Positions 1 to 11,959 of a stretch of DNA of 64,000 bases are shown piece by piece. The stretch covers positions 52,388,509 through 52,452,508 of the forward strand of contig OX375882.1 of the NCBI GenBank assembly GCA_947359465.1, read 5' to 3'. The stretch comes from Metellina segmentata (Eukaryota > Arthropoda > Arachnida > Araneae > Tetragnathidae). The first letter of the stretch is position 1. Every line of letters begins with the position of its first letter. Under the pieces are notes generated by a model that saw nothing but the letters and a program-made list of their open reading frames with translations, had not been told where the DNA came from and did not search any database. The position numbers were made by a program, and so were the translations under genes.

Positions 1-165
1 AAAGAACGGGCGTGTCTAGAAGAGATGGACAAAGGAGAACCGAACAAGTCGAAACCCAGGCAGTGGGTCACGCAATATGAAGTCACAATAAGACGACGAC
101 ACCTCATCCACATGGCGGTGACGGAACGTGCAGAGTCCTCTCGGATTTTCTCTGCGCAATTATTA
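1..165 (+). pseudogene. Tc1-type transposase fragment
   Basis: The plus strand encodes a run containing HLIHMAVTERAESSR. This lines up with HLVHIAVNDRTASTR in the better preserved Tc1-type transposase at 38562 of this window, in the stretch between the DNA-binding region and the catalytic core. Similarity stops near base 165, where an ATT-rich microsatellite begins. Only about 45 residues remain and no catalytic residue is included. The element probably continues left of the window. Confidence 0.6.
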
Positions 166-430
166 TTATACAATTATTATTATATTTATACTCTGGATTA
201 TACAATGGGATCTCCAACATAGTAAGTGGCATACCAATTAGAAACAAGTCATATTCTCAGATGAGTCCCGCTGTAGTCTGAACTATAGAGTGATTCATTA
301 TTAACTGAATTATGTTTTTAATACACACGACTGTAGATTAAATTTGTCAAACATCACCACCTGTTGTAAGGAACTGAATCTGACAGGGTAGCGCATCAAT
401 CACTAGATTTCTTACAGCATAGAGTTTTCT

Positions 431-670
431 TTATTCTAGATTAATGAAGTTATTTACAAATTGTTTAAAGTTCAGGGACAGGATTCGGATGGAGTACGAC
501 GGACGTTCGGAACAAGATGTTCCCGAATTTGAAGTAGTTTGGAACCGAATGTTCCTGAATAACGCGGCAGTTTTGGAACATGATGTTCCCAAAGTTCTAT
601 CAGTTTGGAACTGGGTGTTCCTGAATCCTCTTAATAGGATAGATATCCTCACGAAAATGTTGGAGTGAGC
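431..670. repeat. Four tandem 15-bp palindromes spaced 32-34 bp
   Basis: Four copies of a GGAAC-n5-GTTCC palindrome stand at 509-523 (GGAACAAGATGTTCC), 541-555, 575-589 and 607-621. All four have the TGTTCC right half. The first and third are perfect palindromes with a 3-base spacer. Both strands are open here, with a repetitive translation, but this follows from the repeat and I do not call a gene. The block may belong to an old LTR or a regulatory array. Confidence 0.6.
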
Positions 671-2134
671 GCTCGCTCTTTTCAGGACTCCACAAGTACG
701 CAAAAAACCAGGAACCACTGTCCCGTCTCTGCTCAACCGTCAGTCCAACGTCCAAAAGTCAAATCGTCTTTTTTCTCCTCCAAATTCAAGTTCAAGGGTC
801 GGCGCCTCGTCCGAATTGGCTGAGAGCCTTCGTGACGTATCAGTACGATCATTCGCTGGACAATCGGTGACATTCCCTCTGTACCCCTTCCGAAAGGGGG
901 GAACAGGTCTCCGTTTGCAAGCTTACGTAGGCGCCAGTTAGGCCTAAGTCCAGATAGCCAGGTGTCATGTTAACTGTTTAACTGGAAGAATCAATTGATT
1001 CTTCACACTGTGACTTAATAGCTTATTCAGATGCAAGGTAGGGATCCAGTTAGACAAGAAAGCATTCTTCAAGTGGACACTTAATATGTATCGGTAATAT
1101 CCCATTTTCCTGGTAGACAAGTAAACAAAAGTACCTCGCACTTAGTTCAATGAAAACGGAATTTTTGTCTCTTATAGAAGCTGTAAATGAACGTCTATGG
1201 TTTGATAACAATTTGGATCAAATTAAGTTAATTTCAAGGTATATGCCTATTTTATATTGTGATTATAAATCTGCTACATATTTTTGTCCAAATCATAAAG
1301 AGAATTCAAAAACTAAGAATATAGACATCTAATTGCATTTGTTAGAAAATTAATTGAAGAAAACAAATTTAATTTGGAATTTGTGGTAGTAAATTAAACT
1401 TAGTAGATTTATTGCCGAAGCCTCAATTGAAAGATCAATTAAAATTTTTTGTTGATAAATTGTTTTACATTCCAGTGGGGCCGAATGTTGGATAGCGGGT
1501 ATACAAATTCCGTTATAGATGATTTGTTGACGAGGATGACGTGACACCCACTTCTCTATAAGAACAGCATGAATGCTGAAGAATTATCTGTCTTGATTAT
1601 GAAAGTTTTACTTTCGGTTTGCTGATATGTGTCAAGAAGCCAGTACTGAATTTAATGTTTTTCAACCTTAAATAAATGTTAGACAAAAAATCTTGCAATC
1701 ATTTCCTGATGTGTATAAATCAAATGGATGCACGATTCCCCGACCATCAAATAATTTTGGTGATTCCTACAATTTCATCCTTATCTTCCATATAGGTAAA
1801 ATGGTTTGTAAGGACCATTTTCTGTGCGTTTCAGAACATGTAAGTGATTTAAAAGCAGAGTATTATTTGTATCATTACATTTTATAATTTATCGTGTCGT
1901 GCATATAAAAATCGCATGAGAAGCAGAATTAATTTCGAAATTAGCTGCATGAAAAGGATCAATATTCACACAAGTAAAGTTTTAAAGTTATCTGTAGACA
2001 TCTTGTTTTTGAAATTCCGAAATAATTTTTAATCTGCTTTTCTTGGTTGTCCAATATTTAAAATACTACTCTAAGCATTAAACGTTGTCTGAAGAGTAAA
2101 TTATTCAACATGTATGTATATGCATCACATTCTA
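671..2134. other. No recognisable gene
   Basis: The stretch starts with moderately GC-rich sequence, including a CCCCTTCCGAAAGGGG hairpin near 887-902, and then becomes AT-rich. A 60-codon frame at 1150-1332 resembles nothing I know. The first part, next to the palindromes, could be an old LTR or promoter, but no paired copy is present in the window. Confidence 0.4.
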
Positions 2135-2299
2135 CCTCACGTTAGCGTGGGAGTTTGAAGTGTGAGCTCAGTTGTTGACCTTCACATCTGACCGTGGTTC
2201 TAGATTACGAGGTGTACAAATATCGTTCGTTCGCTTCGGGATTAATCCCGACCGTCGCCAATAGCACGGCGTGTTGCTCCAGTGCGATGTTAATTAAAG
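2135..2299 (+). repeat. 5'-truncated tRNA-SINE fragment
   Basis: This segment matches the tRNA-unrelated body of the SINE at 16619-16953. Shared words include ATCTGACCGTGGTT, ATTACGAGGTGT, a cgggattaatcccgaccgtcg-like stretch, and ending CGATGTTAA. The tRNA-like head with A and B boxes is missing, as expected for 5' truncation. It is more diverged than the other copies. Confidence 0.65.
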
Positions 2300-2748
2300 T
2301 ACCTACCTATAAAATTGTAAATTCTTAAACATTAATCTTTAAAAAGCATCCAAAAATTGGAATTCTATTTTGTAAATTGAATATTTTAGATATTACTAAA
2401 AATCAGGGCATGAAACGTTTCAAATTTCTAGAATATATTTATAAAATAAGAAAACAAAACTTTTATCCACCAACTTTCAAAACAACCATTAAAACGATAA
2501 ACGATTGAAACGACTCAACTTACTTTTCTTTAGAGGATGAAGACGGAAGTATGAAATTAATCACACAGTTGCACCATTCAAAGGTACTTAAAATCTGAAG
2601 ACGGGATTGCAAATTACGCTTTCTTACAACAAGGCGAAATGTCCTATCTCTGTTTGTATACTTTGAAGTGTAGATAACAATCAGTCGTTGAATTGAAGCA
2701 GATATGATTAGGGCTCGTATTTCAATAGCAGGTTATCTTCTACGCGTA

Positions 2749-2862
2749 TCTATATAAATAAGAAAGGAGTGTTTGTTTGTACATTCAATATTTTCGACCC
2801 ATTTCAAGTTTTCTATCCGTTTTGGACCCTTCTGATGCCGAATCCGCCCTTTTCTCGTTTGG

Positions 2863-2897
<35 letters not shown>

Positions 2898-4346
2898 ATG
2901 TTGTGCCCTATACACGTCCACGCGGTTTAAGATATTTTCATGAAAATTCGCATGCAGTGAGTACTTATCTTCATTTAGTGAGTGGCATTGGTTTCGAAAG
3001 TCTATCTGTCCGTCTTTCTGTTCTATGCTCGATTTTGTGTTTGTGTGTTTGTGTACACATCACATGAATTGTATTCAAGATATTTGATCGCATTGTATTT
3101 TATTTTATACATTATCTATTAGTTTAGTGAATGCAATATTAAACATTTCTTTATTGTTATATTTAGTTGAGTTTCATGCTAAAACACCTGAGTAAGTATA
3201 CTTAAATCAACCATAATTTGGTAGTTTTGGAAAAATTGGAATGTCTATTAAATATTACGATCACTTCGATTGCTTTACCAGTACTGCTAAAAAAGTAATT
3301 ATTCTAAAATTTTTTTTTTTTATGGAATTTTATCTCTGATACTTCATTTATTTCGAGTCTTATTTTTATTCTTTGCGCAATGAAAACGATTTCCGAATAT
3401 TTGGGACAGACGATATTTTTCAATGAAACGAGAATGAACAAGATCGCGAGCAGTGATATTTTTTCTGGTTCTCTCGCTCTGAATTAATTTCACATTTCTA
3501 AATTTTGTACACTTTTAGTTGTAAGTTGTGGCAACTGTGCGAGATCAAGAGATAAAATTGAATCACAAATTAATATCTTTAGAACAATTTTTTGCGACAT
3601 CTTTTATTTTGTTTTACTTCTCTGTTTCTTGTTTTAAATATTTATTATTTTAATAAATGTGTTTTCCTTCGCATCACACGCAACAGCACCACAAAGTATT
3701 AGACTTAAAAATGTTAGGTAAGTCAGTATAAATTTTCAGTAAATTTTAAGTGTAGTTATGCCATTATTGAAAGAATAATGCCGTTATTTAAAGAATAATG
3801 CCGTTATTTAAAGAATAATGCCGTTATTTAAAGAATAATAATGTTTGTTAATCCAAACTGGAACTTTTTCCAACATTAAAAAATTCGTTGTAATAATGGC
3901 AGGAGAAGATTGCAAAATTTCACAATGTCGCATACCGGAGGCAAGAGTGCCACAAGTAAAAAATATTGTTTTGTTGACTATGAGTGCGAGAGCACTCGCC
4001 GTAAATCGTAATTTTAATTAATTGAGTTGAACATGAAAAGAACTTAAGAAAGGGAATTCCAAATCTTCCTATAAATCGTCTTTTATAGTAGTAACCTTAG
4101 TATCACCTTTTGTCATTTTGTAGCTTTGTCATACAGCAATTGTGCGATGTATGTGAAATGTATTACATGAATGGATATGCATGTGTAGGATTTGTGTCCA
4201 AAGTAAGTTGTAGAAAATATAAAGATGTCGAAAGATGTTAAAATAAATTTGTATTCTACAAAAAACGTAAGTCATTATATATTTTGATTACCTCTTCAAT
4301 ATAGAGTAAACCAATTCAAACCGAGTAAGGTCGGGTATTCTGCTAG
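2749..4346 (+). mobile_element. Non-autonomous Helitron
   Basis: The 5' end reads TCTATATAAATAAG, preceded by A (2748). The 3' end reads CCGAGTAAGGTCGG (a small hairpin), then GTATTCTG, then CTAG, followed by T (4347). TC at the start, a hairpin a few bases before CTAG, and insertion between A and T are the Helitron hallmarks. No Rep/helicase frame is present, so it would depend on another element. It contains a (TGTC)n run at 2863-2897 and a 20-bp tandem repeat at 3761-3840. The reversed Helitron at 43683-48072 has a closely related 3' end, which supports the call. Confidence 0.65.
3761..3840. repeat. 20-bp tandem repeat, four copies
   Basis: The unit ccgttatttaaagaataatg is repeated four times; the first copy is slightly diverged. 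It lies inside the Helitron and has no coding meaning. Confidence 0.85.
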
Positions 4347-4884
4347 TATTTTATATACCTACGACAATCTTCAATCTTCCCTGAATGACTTGTATGTTAG
4401 GGTGGGCCGAAACACACTTTTTTTCGAAATCGCTATTCTAACAGTGCGGAAAGGGTTCTCTCTGGGTTCAATAAACACGGTGAAAAATATTTTTTTGAAT
4501 GGATAATATCTTCTGCCCCCACATCGCACTTGAATTTCGGAAATTTTGGGTAAAAATTGGCAATATTTACTCGTCGTAGGAAATATAATTATTTTTCAAT
4601 ATTGTTATTCTAATAGTGAGGAAGAGCTGACCACTGGGTTCAATAAGAAAGCTGTGAAATATTTTTTCGATCGAATTATATATCTTATGTTCCCGCATCG
4701 CAATTGAAATGTTGCTGTTTTTGAAGAAAAGTGCACATTTTCTTGTCTTTTCATGCTGTCTGCATCTGACAAGGAGTGGAGGGGGGTTCACAATTCACAT
4801 TCCTCCGCAGATATATCTGAAGTAGATTAAATCTGGGCATTTACAAACCATCGACATCTAACTGTTTAATCTCTCTTACTGATC

Positions 4885-5484
4885 ATGCCTGATAGGCCAA
4901 GTACAAACACACAATTAACTCCGTTTGTATCTAAATCATCACAAATGCGACTTGTCCTCCCTTCAACTGTTGTGTTTGGCGACAGGTTTGGAGTCTCGGA
5001 CCGGGCTGTGGCTGCAATTGCTTCAAGTGTTCTTCACGATATCGGTCTCATAACTAGCCGCAACTCAGATTTGGTGGTTGACTAAAACAAGCTACGAAGG
5101 GAAAAGGCTAAATTTAGAAAGGATTTTAAATTTCAAGCTTTAAAGTGAACTTTAGGCATTACCGCTGAAGGGGCTGTATTTCGATGGTCGTAAATATTCT
5201 ACATTGATAGAGGAGGGAGTAGATGCTAAAAGATACACGAGAACAGCAAAAGATTTACATTTATCTCTTATTGAAGAATCGGGTTTCCGCGACTTCGCAA
5301 GAGATCGCGGGATCGCAAGAGATCTTTCTCGGCTTCTGGCAATTGGCTGTGACAGCACATCTATTAATCCTTTATAGAAATTAGGTGTAATTCGGGGTTT
5401 GGAATTGAAACTTGGTAAACCTCTGCCGTGGGTGATATATCTCCTGCATTTTAATGAACTAACTCTGAGGCATCTGTTTTAAAC
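4885..5484 (+). pseudogene. Decayed transposase of the long-TIR element
   Basis: The frame opens at ATG 4885 and is open to a stop at 5083, where it encodes DRFGVSDRAVAAIASSVL. It then continues through stops and frameshifts with recognisable blocks: NKLRREKAKFRKDF, LAIGCDSTSINP near 5339 and LLHFNELTLRHLF near 5445. The order (D-S-T block, then an H-x-N-E-L block) parallels CCDTTASNTDRLNGACELL and ACRHHVYELVL in the relic at 63093, so the two look like one transposase superfamily. At least five in-frame stops make it non-functional. I know the family only as a repeated transposon-derived protein of invertebrates; hAT-like is my best label. Confidence 0.5.
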
Positions 5485-5586
5485 GTTGGTTTAATATAAA
5501 GTCTAAACACTCGCTGAAAGATGGAGCTAAGCATGTGTATTTCTAGATCCAGGTATTTACCTTAAGACCTCAAGGACGTCGTTGAT

Positions 5587-5626
<40 letters not shown>
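5587..5626 (+). repeat. Run of 40 consecutive G
   Basis: Forty uninterrupted G residues lie inside the decayed transposase. Such a tract can form G-quadruplexes and is error-prone in sequencing, so its true length is uncertain. Confidence 0.95.
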
Positions 5627-5627
<1 letters not shown>

Positions 5628-6654
5628 GTAATTTGCCGAAATTCGTTCTATGCTCATCCTGAGAATATCAATATCTTGCTGTGTAAATTGAAGGATGAAT
5701 GACCGCACATCAGAGAACTTGCTTCACGACGTATAATTAATTCTAGAGATACATCTTCCAATGTAAAGTCAGTACGTGTATTTCTTCCACCAAAACTGAA
5801 TTTTGAAGATGCTGACTGTACGGAATTGATTGACTGGTCATCAATTACTATTTATTCTCCACCAATACTCCTTGATATATCCACTGCCGTATTTAGTTCC
5901 ATTGTGCGAGAATAGAAAAATCCTGAATAGGACTTCGTTCACTTCCCATGTAACACACAAGAAGTTGAACGGTGTGTCAAGTTATAAGCATTCGCTAAGT
6001 TTTATGGGTTTCCATATAGATACGGGTTCATTAGATCCACATTCTTTTCCCGATCAATTATGCCTGAATTTGACAATATGGCTGATTTCAAGCCTCTTCC
6101 TGCTGATTAAGTGTAAGTAAACTTTTGGTATTGGCATGTCATAACATTCTACGGTTACATTATTCTTAACAAATATTATATTAATATATTGCGACTCCGC
6201 TATTATTCAAAAATTCTCAGGCAATATAATCAAATGTACTATGCAGCAAGAAACAGTGTTTGAAATCATCTATTTTTCATGTTTTATTTATTTCTATAAC
6301 ACATAAAAAAGTTCACTTTTCTTCAAAAACTGCAAAATTTTAATTGCGATGCGGAAACAGAAGATATTATTCGATCAAAAAAATATTTTACACCATTCTT
6401 ATGTAACCCAGTGGGCACTTCTACCGCACTATTATAATAGCAAGATTAAAAAATAATTACATTTTCTACGCCGAGTAAATATTGCCAATTTGTACTCATA
6501 TTTCCAATATCCAAGTTTGATGAGGGGGCAGAAGATATTATCCAATTAAAAAAATATTTTACACCGTGTTTATTGAACCATAGAGAACCCTTTCCGCACT
6601 ATTAGAATAGCGATTTCGAAAAAAAAGTGGTTTTTGGTCCACCCTATTGTACGT

Positions 6655-7917
6655 ATGATCAATTTTGACCTTCTTGACTAATCGTATGCTGCTAAGGAAT
6701 CTTTCAGCCGTTAGTGGTTATTTAGTTATTAACTCTCTGGACGTAACTAAGTTTCAAAGTAGTATACCTCAATCAATCATAATTACTACATAAACACATC
6801 TATTGGTTAAAAAAAATCACTGGAGATTCTACTCGTCAAGAATTGTCAACACTGGTTAAATGTCTCTCGGGGAAGGCTACACATTGTAGAATCGACATAT
6901 ACTTGCGAACCCCTAAATGAGTTAAACGTTGTTTTTACGTTGTTACGTAACAATAGATGGCTGTCGTTTTTTATTTTCTTGGATGCGTCCATTTAGGAGT
7001 TGTGCGTTTCATTAAAAATTTTCCAAACGCTCCACCACAATCATAATTTTTATACACAAAATCCAACAAATTCATTCTGTAGTTTACGTAAGTTTCCATT
7101 AGATGGCAGCACGAAACTATTAGGAATTTCCTGTTTGATTTGCCTTGTTCTGCAATTCTCAAATGATGCGTGTACATCATCTACATTCTCTTGTCATTGT
7201 AGCTCATCCTTCGTTGACAATAATAGGATGTCACAATTTGTTTTGTCAAAAGTTTCCATAAAAACATGGTATTTGTCAAATAATGTATTGTTGGCACAAA
7301 CGTGTTATAAAACAATGATAAAAACTAGAAATAACCTGTACAATTCCCGTCTGAGGTTAGCAGATTTACTTCATAAAATTAAGAAGCAAATAGCATCAAG
7401 CTATATTTGTTAATTCTGATATCCCTACGAAAGGAGCAAAATTGACTGTTAGACGTTATTGTACCTAATTCTCTAAAAACGATTGTTCTCGGATTGGCAC
7501 AGAAAATTATGAACACTTTAGTAGTGAGGGATGGTAAAACGTGGTAGTTAATTAGGCATATCAAAAGAACACGAGGGTGTCAAGCTTTTTCATCGACTCG
7601 TATGTTTGTTTAGAGTTCAAGTCCGTGAGAACAAATTGCATATTTCAGCAGTTCTTTTCGGGCTGCAAGAATGATGTCTGTTTTTATTGTTCACCCTAAA
7701 AGGAATAAGGTTTGTCAGAGTAAATATTATCAGAAATAGGAATTTTAAAATATTTGAACATTTTCTCAAATCTAAAAATTTTATTTATTGTTCGTGTACT
7801 GACCACAAAAATAGTTTTACTTTATGATGAACATTTCATGCACATTGAGATAAGGTACACTATACCATTGTGCTGTGTATGCAAAATCAAAAACAATTAT
7901 TCAAAATGTAGTGTGAT
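6655..7917. other. AT-rich, no recognised gene
   Basis: A 137-codon plus-strand frame at 7000-7413 and a 69-codon minus frame at 6971-7180 overlap each other. Neither has a motif I recognise. I see no inverted termini or tandem structure. Confidence 0.4.
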
Positions 7918-7925
7918 CTTTAAAC

Positions 7926-8349
7926 TAGGGATGCGACATCGACAGCAAAACATCTATGCTCAAAATTAAAACATCGATGTTGATAATACATCGCTCTCAA
8001 ACCATCGATGTTTTTAAAATTCAGTGTATTTAAACTGTTTCCCCCATTTTTTAAAATTGGTTTAGCAGTTAGTGATGCGACATAGGTCTCCAATACATCG
8101 ATGTTTTTTTTATAAAATATCAATGTTTTAAAAACATCGACATCGATGTCGCATCCCTACTTTTCAGAACTTTCACCCTTGGCCACTTTGGTCTAAAAGT
8201 ATGTTCAATTTGCTGATTATGCTACTTGGTTATTTTTAAAAATTTTATAACAATACATTTTTCTCTTAAAATAAAAACATTGACAACGTAAAAACATCGA
8301 CAAGAAAAACATCGATGTTAAAAACATCGACATCGATGTCGCATCCCTA
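7926..8349. mobile_element. hAT-type MITE, TAGGGATGCGACATCGAT family
   Basis: The ends are TAGGGATGCGACATCGA and, inverted, TAGGGATGCGACATCGAT, with the YARNG-like start typical of hAT elements. A perfect 8-bp target duplication CTTTAAAC flanks it at 7918-7925 and 8350-8357. The 424-bp body is filled with AACATCGATGTT-type palindromes and has an internal near-terminus at about 8140-8159. There is no coding capacity. A 655-bp relative lies at 39586-40240. Confidence 0.85.
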
Positions 8350-8357
8350 CTTTAAAC

Positions 8358-8873
8358 TCTCTGAGTGGCTTCGACGAGATGTTTCGTTGATCAAGATCCG
8401 ACCATTTTTTTCTAATAATCAAGGATCTTGTGAAGATTTTGATTTATTTTTTAATATTTTGGTAATTTTTATCGTAAACGAGATATATTGTTTATCAAGT
8501 TATGGTCATCGTGGAACATTAAAACAAAATTTGTGGATACTCTTATTATCAGGGTTCTCAGATACACATTACTCTCAGAATTATCACTACATTTTTCACC
8601 GGTTGAAACTGTAGAACTTATCTTTTTCAGATTATACTACTCTTAAGGTGGTCAATGCTGTAGTTTTTTTTATGTAAGACAGCTTTTCCTGAAGTGCTCC
8701 CTACCCCTTACTTGAGGCTTTGGGAAAAATGAACTATACGCCTAAAACAGAACGTATCATGTTCCCTAATAAAATAGTTTGATCCCTTTCTGTACTGCTT
8801 ATCTCTCTTGAAATAGAAAGTGAAATAAACACAGAATTCTTTGTTGGAGTGTGTAATAAGACAGTTCTGAACT
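8358..8873. other. No recognised gene
   Basis: AT-rich sequence between the MITE and the 75-bp repeats. It has a short open frame on the plus strand (up to 8614) without recognisable motifs. Confidence 0.4.
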
Positions 8874-9098
8874 GAGATAGAATTTTTCCTGTATATACAG
8901 ACACTGAAACAATATCTCAATCAAAGGGTCAGGATAAGCTGGATTTTGGAGATAGAATTTTTCCTGTATATACAGACACTGAAACAATATCTCAATCAAA
9001 GGGTCAGGATGAGCTGGATTTTGGAGATAGAATTTTTCCTGTATATACAGACACTGAAACAATATCTCAATCAAAGGGTCAGGATGAGCTGGATTTTT
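8874..9098. repeat. Three 75-bp tandem repeats, 25 codons each
   Basis: Three nearly identical 75-bp units start at 8874, 8949 and 9024. Because 75 is a multiple of three, the repeats stay open on both strands. The plus strand reads units like RIFPVYTDTETISQSKGQDE, followed (in a shifted frame) by a Glu/Asp/Gln-rich tail to 9282. The minus strand reads NPAHPDPLIEILFQCLYIQE within a 154-codon frame (8799-9263). The polar plus-strand reading looks more protein-like, but I recognise no family. The units differ at only a few bases, so the expansion is recent. Confidence 0.8.
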
Positions 9099-9329
9099 GA
9101 GAGAAAAAAACAAAGGACTGTCTAATTCTGGTAGCAATTTCGAAAGTGAGGAACAAACACAAACTGGAACGGATAACCAGGAAAGGCAAGTCACTGAGTT
9201 TCTTACTAAGGAGCACAGAGAAAGTGAAATACATAAATTAGAAGATACCTTGGAAGGAGACAAATTAGGAGATGATAAATAGGAAAGGTAACAAATAATT
9301 AGTAATATTTTGTACCTTCTTACTTCCTT

Positions 9330-10039
9330 CTCAACGGTTCTCTCACGTACATGTTGAAATCATAGGACCAATACCGACCTCGAGAGGCTACATATACTGT
9401 ATCACATGCGTTGACAGTTATATCAGAAGGCCTCAGGCCTGGCCTGTTTCCAGACATCTGTGCTACAACTGTCGCATGGGAGATATACTCTGGATGGATT
9501 AATCGCTTCGGCGTCCCAAAGTATATCACAACTGATCAAGGCCGACAGCTTGAAAGCACCTTATTTCGGTCTCTTAAAAGACTCTTGGGTTCTAGTAATT
9601 CACGGACAACGTCGTGGCACCACCAGAGCAATGCAATGCTAAAACGAATGCATCGTCAGGTAAATAACTCGATCCGTTGTTATTCTACACTCCACTGGAT
9701 TGAGATTGTTCATAGTATTTTGTTGGGTATGCGCAGTGCTTTGAAATATGATTTGAAGTGTTCTTCTGCTCAACTCGTCTTTGGTAATACATTGCGATTG
9801 CAAGCATAATTTTTCTCCTTCACAACTCTAGAAACCCCTTTCCTCAACACGTGTTGTTGCAACGACTAAGCGAGACATTTTCCAAATTGTCGCCTGAGCC
9901 AGCTGTGCGACATAGGAAAATTCCAGTTTTGTGCACCATGCGCTTAAAAAAACGAGTGATGTGTTTCGTAGAATTAATCACCCAAAACCTTGCTTCGCAC
10001 CAGCTTACAACGGACCTCATCTTAAAAAAATTATCATAA
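9330..10039 (+). pseudogene. Ty3/gypsy integrase relic
   Basis: Fragments in shifting frames match a gypsy-type integrase core: VEIIGPIPTSRGYIYCITC near 9350, then WINRFGVPKYITTDQGRQ, RTTSWHHQSNAMLKRMHRQ, and the downstream words LKYDLKCSSAQLVFGNTLR and LSPEPAVRHRKIPV. The TDQG block keeps the second catalytic Asp. The first Asp region reads VEIIGP where HVDIIGP is usual, and the catalytic Glu of NGMVER is Lys in NAMLKR. At least two frameshifts are needed. It is a dead fragment of an element unrelated to the LTR copy at 24710. No LTRs were found around it. Confidence 0.75.
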
Positions 10040-11054
<1,015 letters not shown>

Positions 11055-11404
11055 TTATTTATGTATACAATCAGTATCGGTAATATGGTCTGCTCAGCGG
11101 TCCAGAAAAATCAGACCATTTAAGCGGGATGACCATATATGCGGAACAGTACTACACTATTTAATTATGGCAGGATTATATTCACCTATCAGAATAAAGT
11201 GCTCAAACAAATAATTATACTTTAAGCACATTTAAAAAATTAATTCGCGAAGTAAAAACTACAGTAAGAAATATGCAACATTTTTTAGTGAAATTTATTA
11301 GCTTACCTCACACATTTTTTAGACAATGTATAATGTATTCACAAAACTAAATTACATAAAATTCTTGTGTTTTAAATGTTCCATTTGATAGCCCTTATTC
11401 TGAA

Positions 11405-11959
11405 CTATCTTTCGACACCATAATTTCCAGGATAATAATGCCTTTGAAGTGTCAGAAGAGGTACTCTATCCCATTCCTCCTGAACAGATTTCCAGAGTCC
11501 TGTAAGGGTTGTGGGACGACGTTTGGATAATGCAGATTTTAAAAGTCCGAAAACACAAAAATCCATGTGTGATACATCGGGAGATTTAGTAGGGATATCA
11601 GTGAAGGGTATGGCCTTGATACCGGTTTTTTGTTCCATTTCTTTTAGGAAATTTACAGTGGATTTTGATGTGTGACTGCTAGTTTTGTCTTGATGGAGTT
11701 CCACAGATTGATGGCACTGTGGGTAAAGCGATGGTATTTCATTCAGAAAAATTGGCGATAAAATATGTTCCTGATAGTATTTGGAGTTAATCTTGACATT
11801 TTTTTCCACTCTCTTTATTTTTAACTTGCCATTATATGAAAAACCAGCAACAATCATGAATCCCTTAGAAAAACTTTCTTTCGATTCTGTGAACCGTGTA
11901 CTTAAATTTTTTTCTCCACTTTTATGATAATAAATGGCTTTTTTTTTTGCTGCAATCAT
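11405..11959 (-). pseudogene. DD41D (rosa-like) transposase, C-terminal part
   Basis: A 184-codon minus-strand frame carries the second and third catalytic positions of an IS630/Tc1/mariner-type transposase: LHQDKTSSHTS and, exactly 41 residues after that Asp, the Asp of VSHMDF. A DD41D spacing is the signature of rosa-type elements. Further typical words are IPTKSPD, FGLLKSALSKRRPTTL and WKSVQEEWDRV. The frame starts at a Met in the middle of the catalytic domain. The first catalytic Asp and the DNA-binding domain are not seen upstream, so this is a 5'-truncated copy. Its flanks contain GACCAT/AAGCGGG words (11105-11140 and 12940-12965) that might be remnants of termini, but I could not pair them convincingly. 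Confidence 0.7.

Larger units (their letters stand above)
4398..6646 (+). mobile_element. hAT-like element with long inverted repeats
   Basis: The ends read TAGGGTGGGCCGAAA and, inverted, TAGGGTGGACCAAAAA. The inverted arms run for about 380 bp (4398-4780 and about 6270-6646) and keep shared words such as GAAATCGCTATTCTAA and GTGCGGAAAGGGTTCTC. Flanking octamers TTGTATGT (4390-4397) and TTGTACGT (6647-6654) differ at one base and look like an 8-bp target duplication, as in hAT elements. The interior holds a decayed transposase and a run of 40 G. Family assignment rests on the 8-bp duplication and the TAGGG terminus. Confidence 0.65.

Noticed and set aside
431..736. 101-codon minus-strand gene
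   Set aside because: The translation is repetitive (FRNxxFQT...GTSCS) and mirrors the four palindromes. It is a repeat rather than a protein gene.
7000..7413. 137-codon plus-strand gene
   Set aside because: No recognisable motif, no splice or promoter signal, low-complexity composition and an overlapping antisense frame. Not called.
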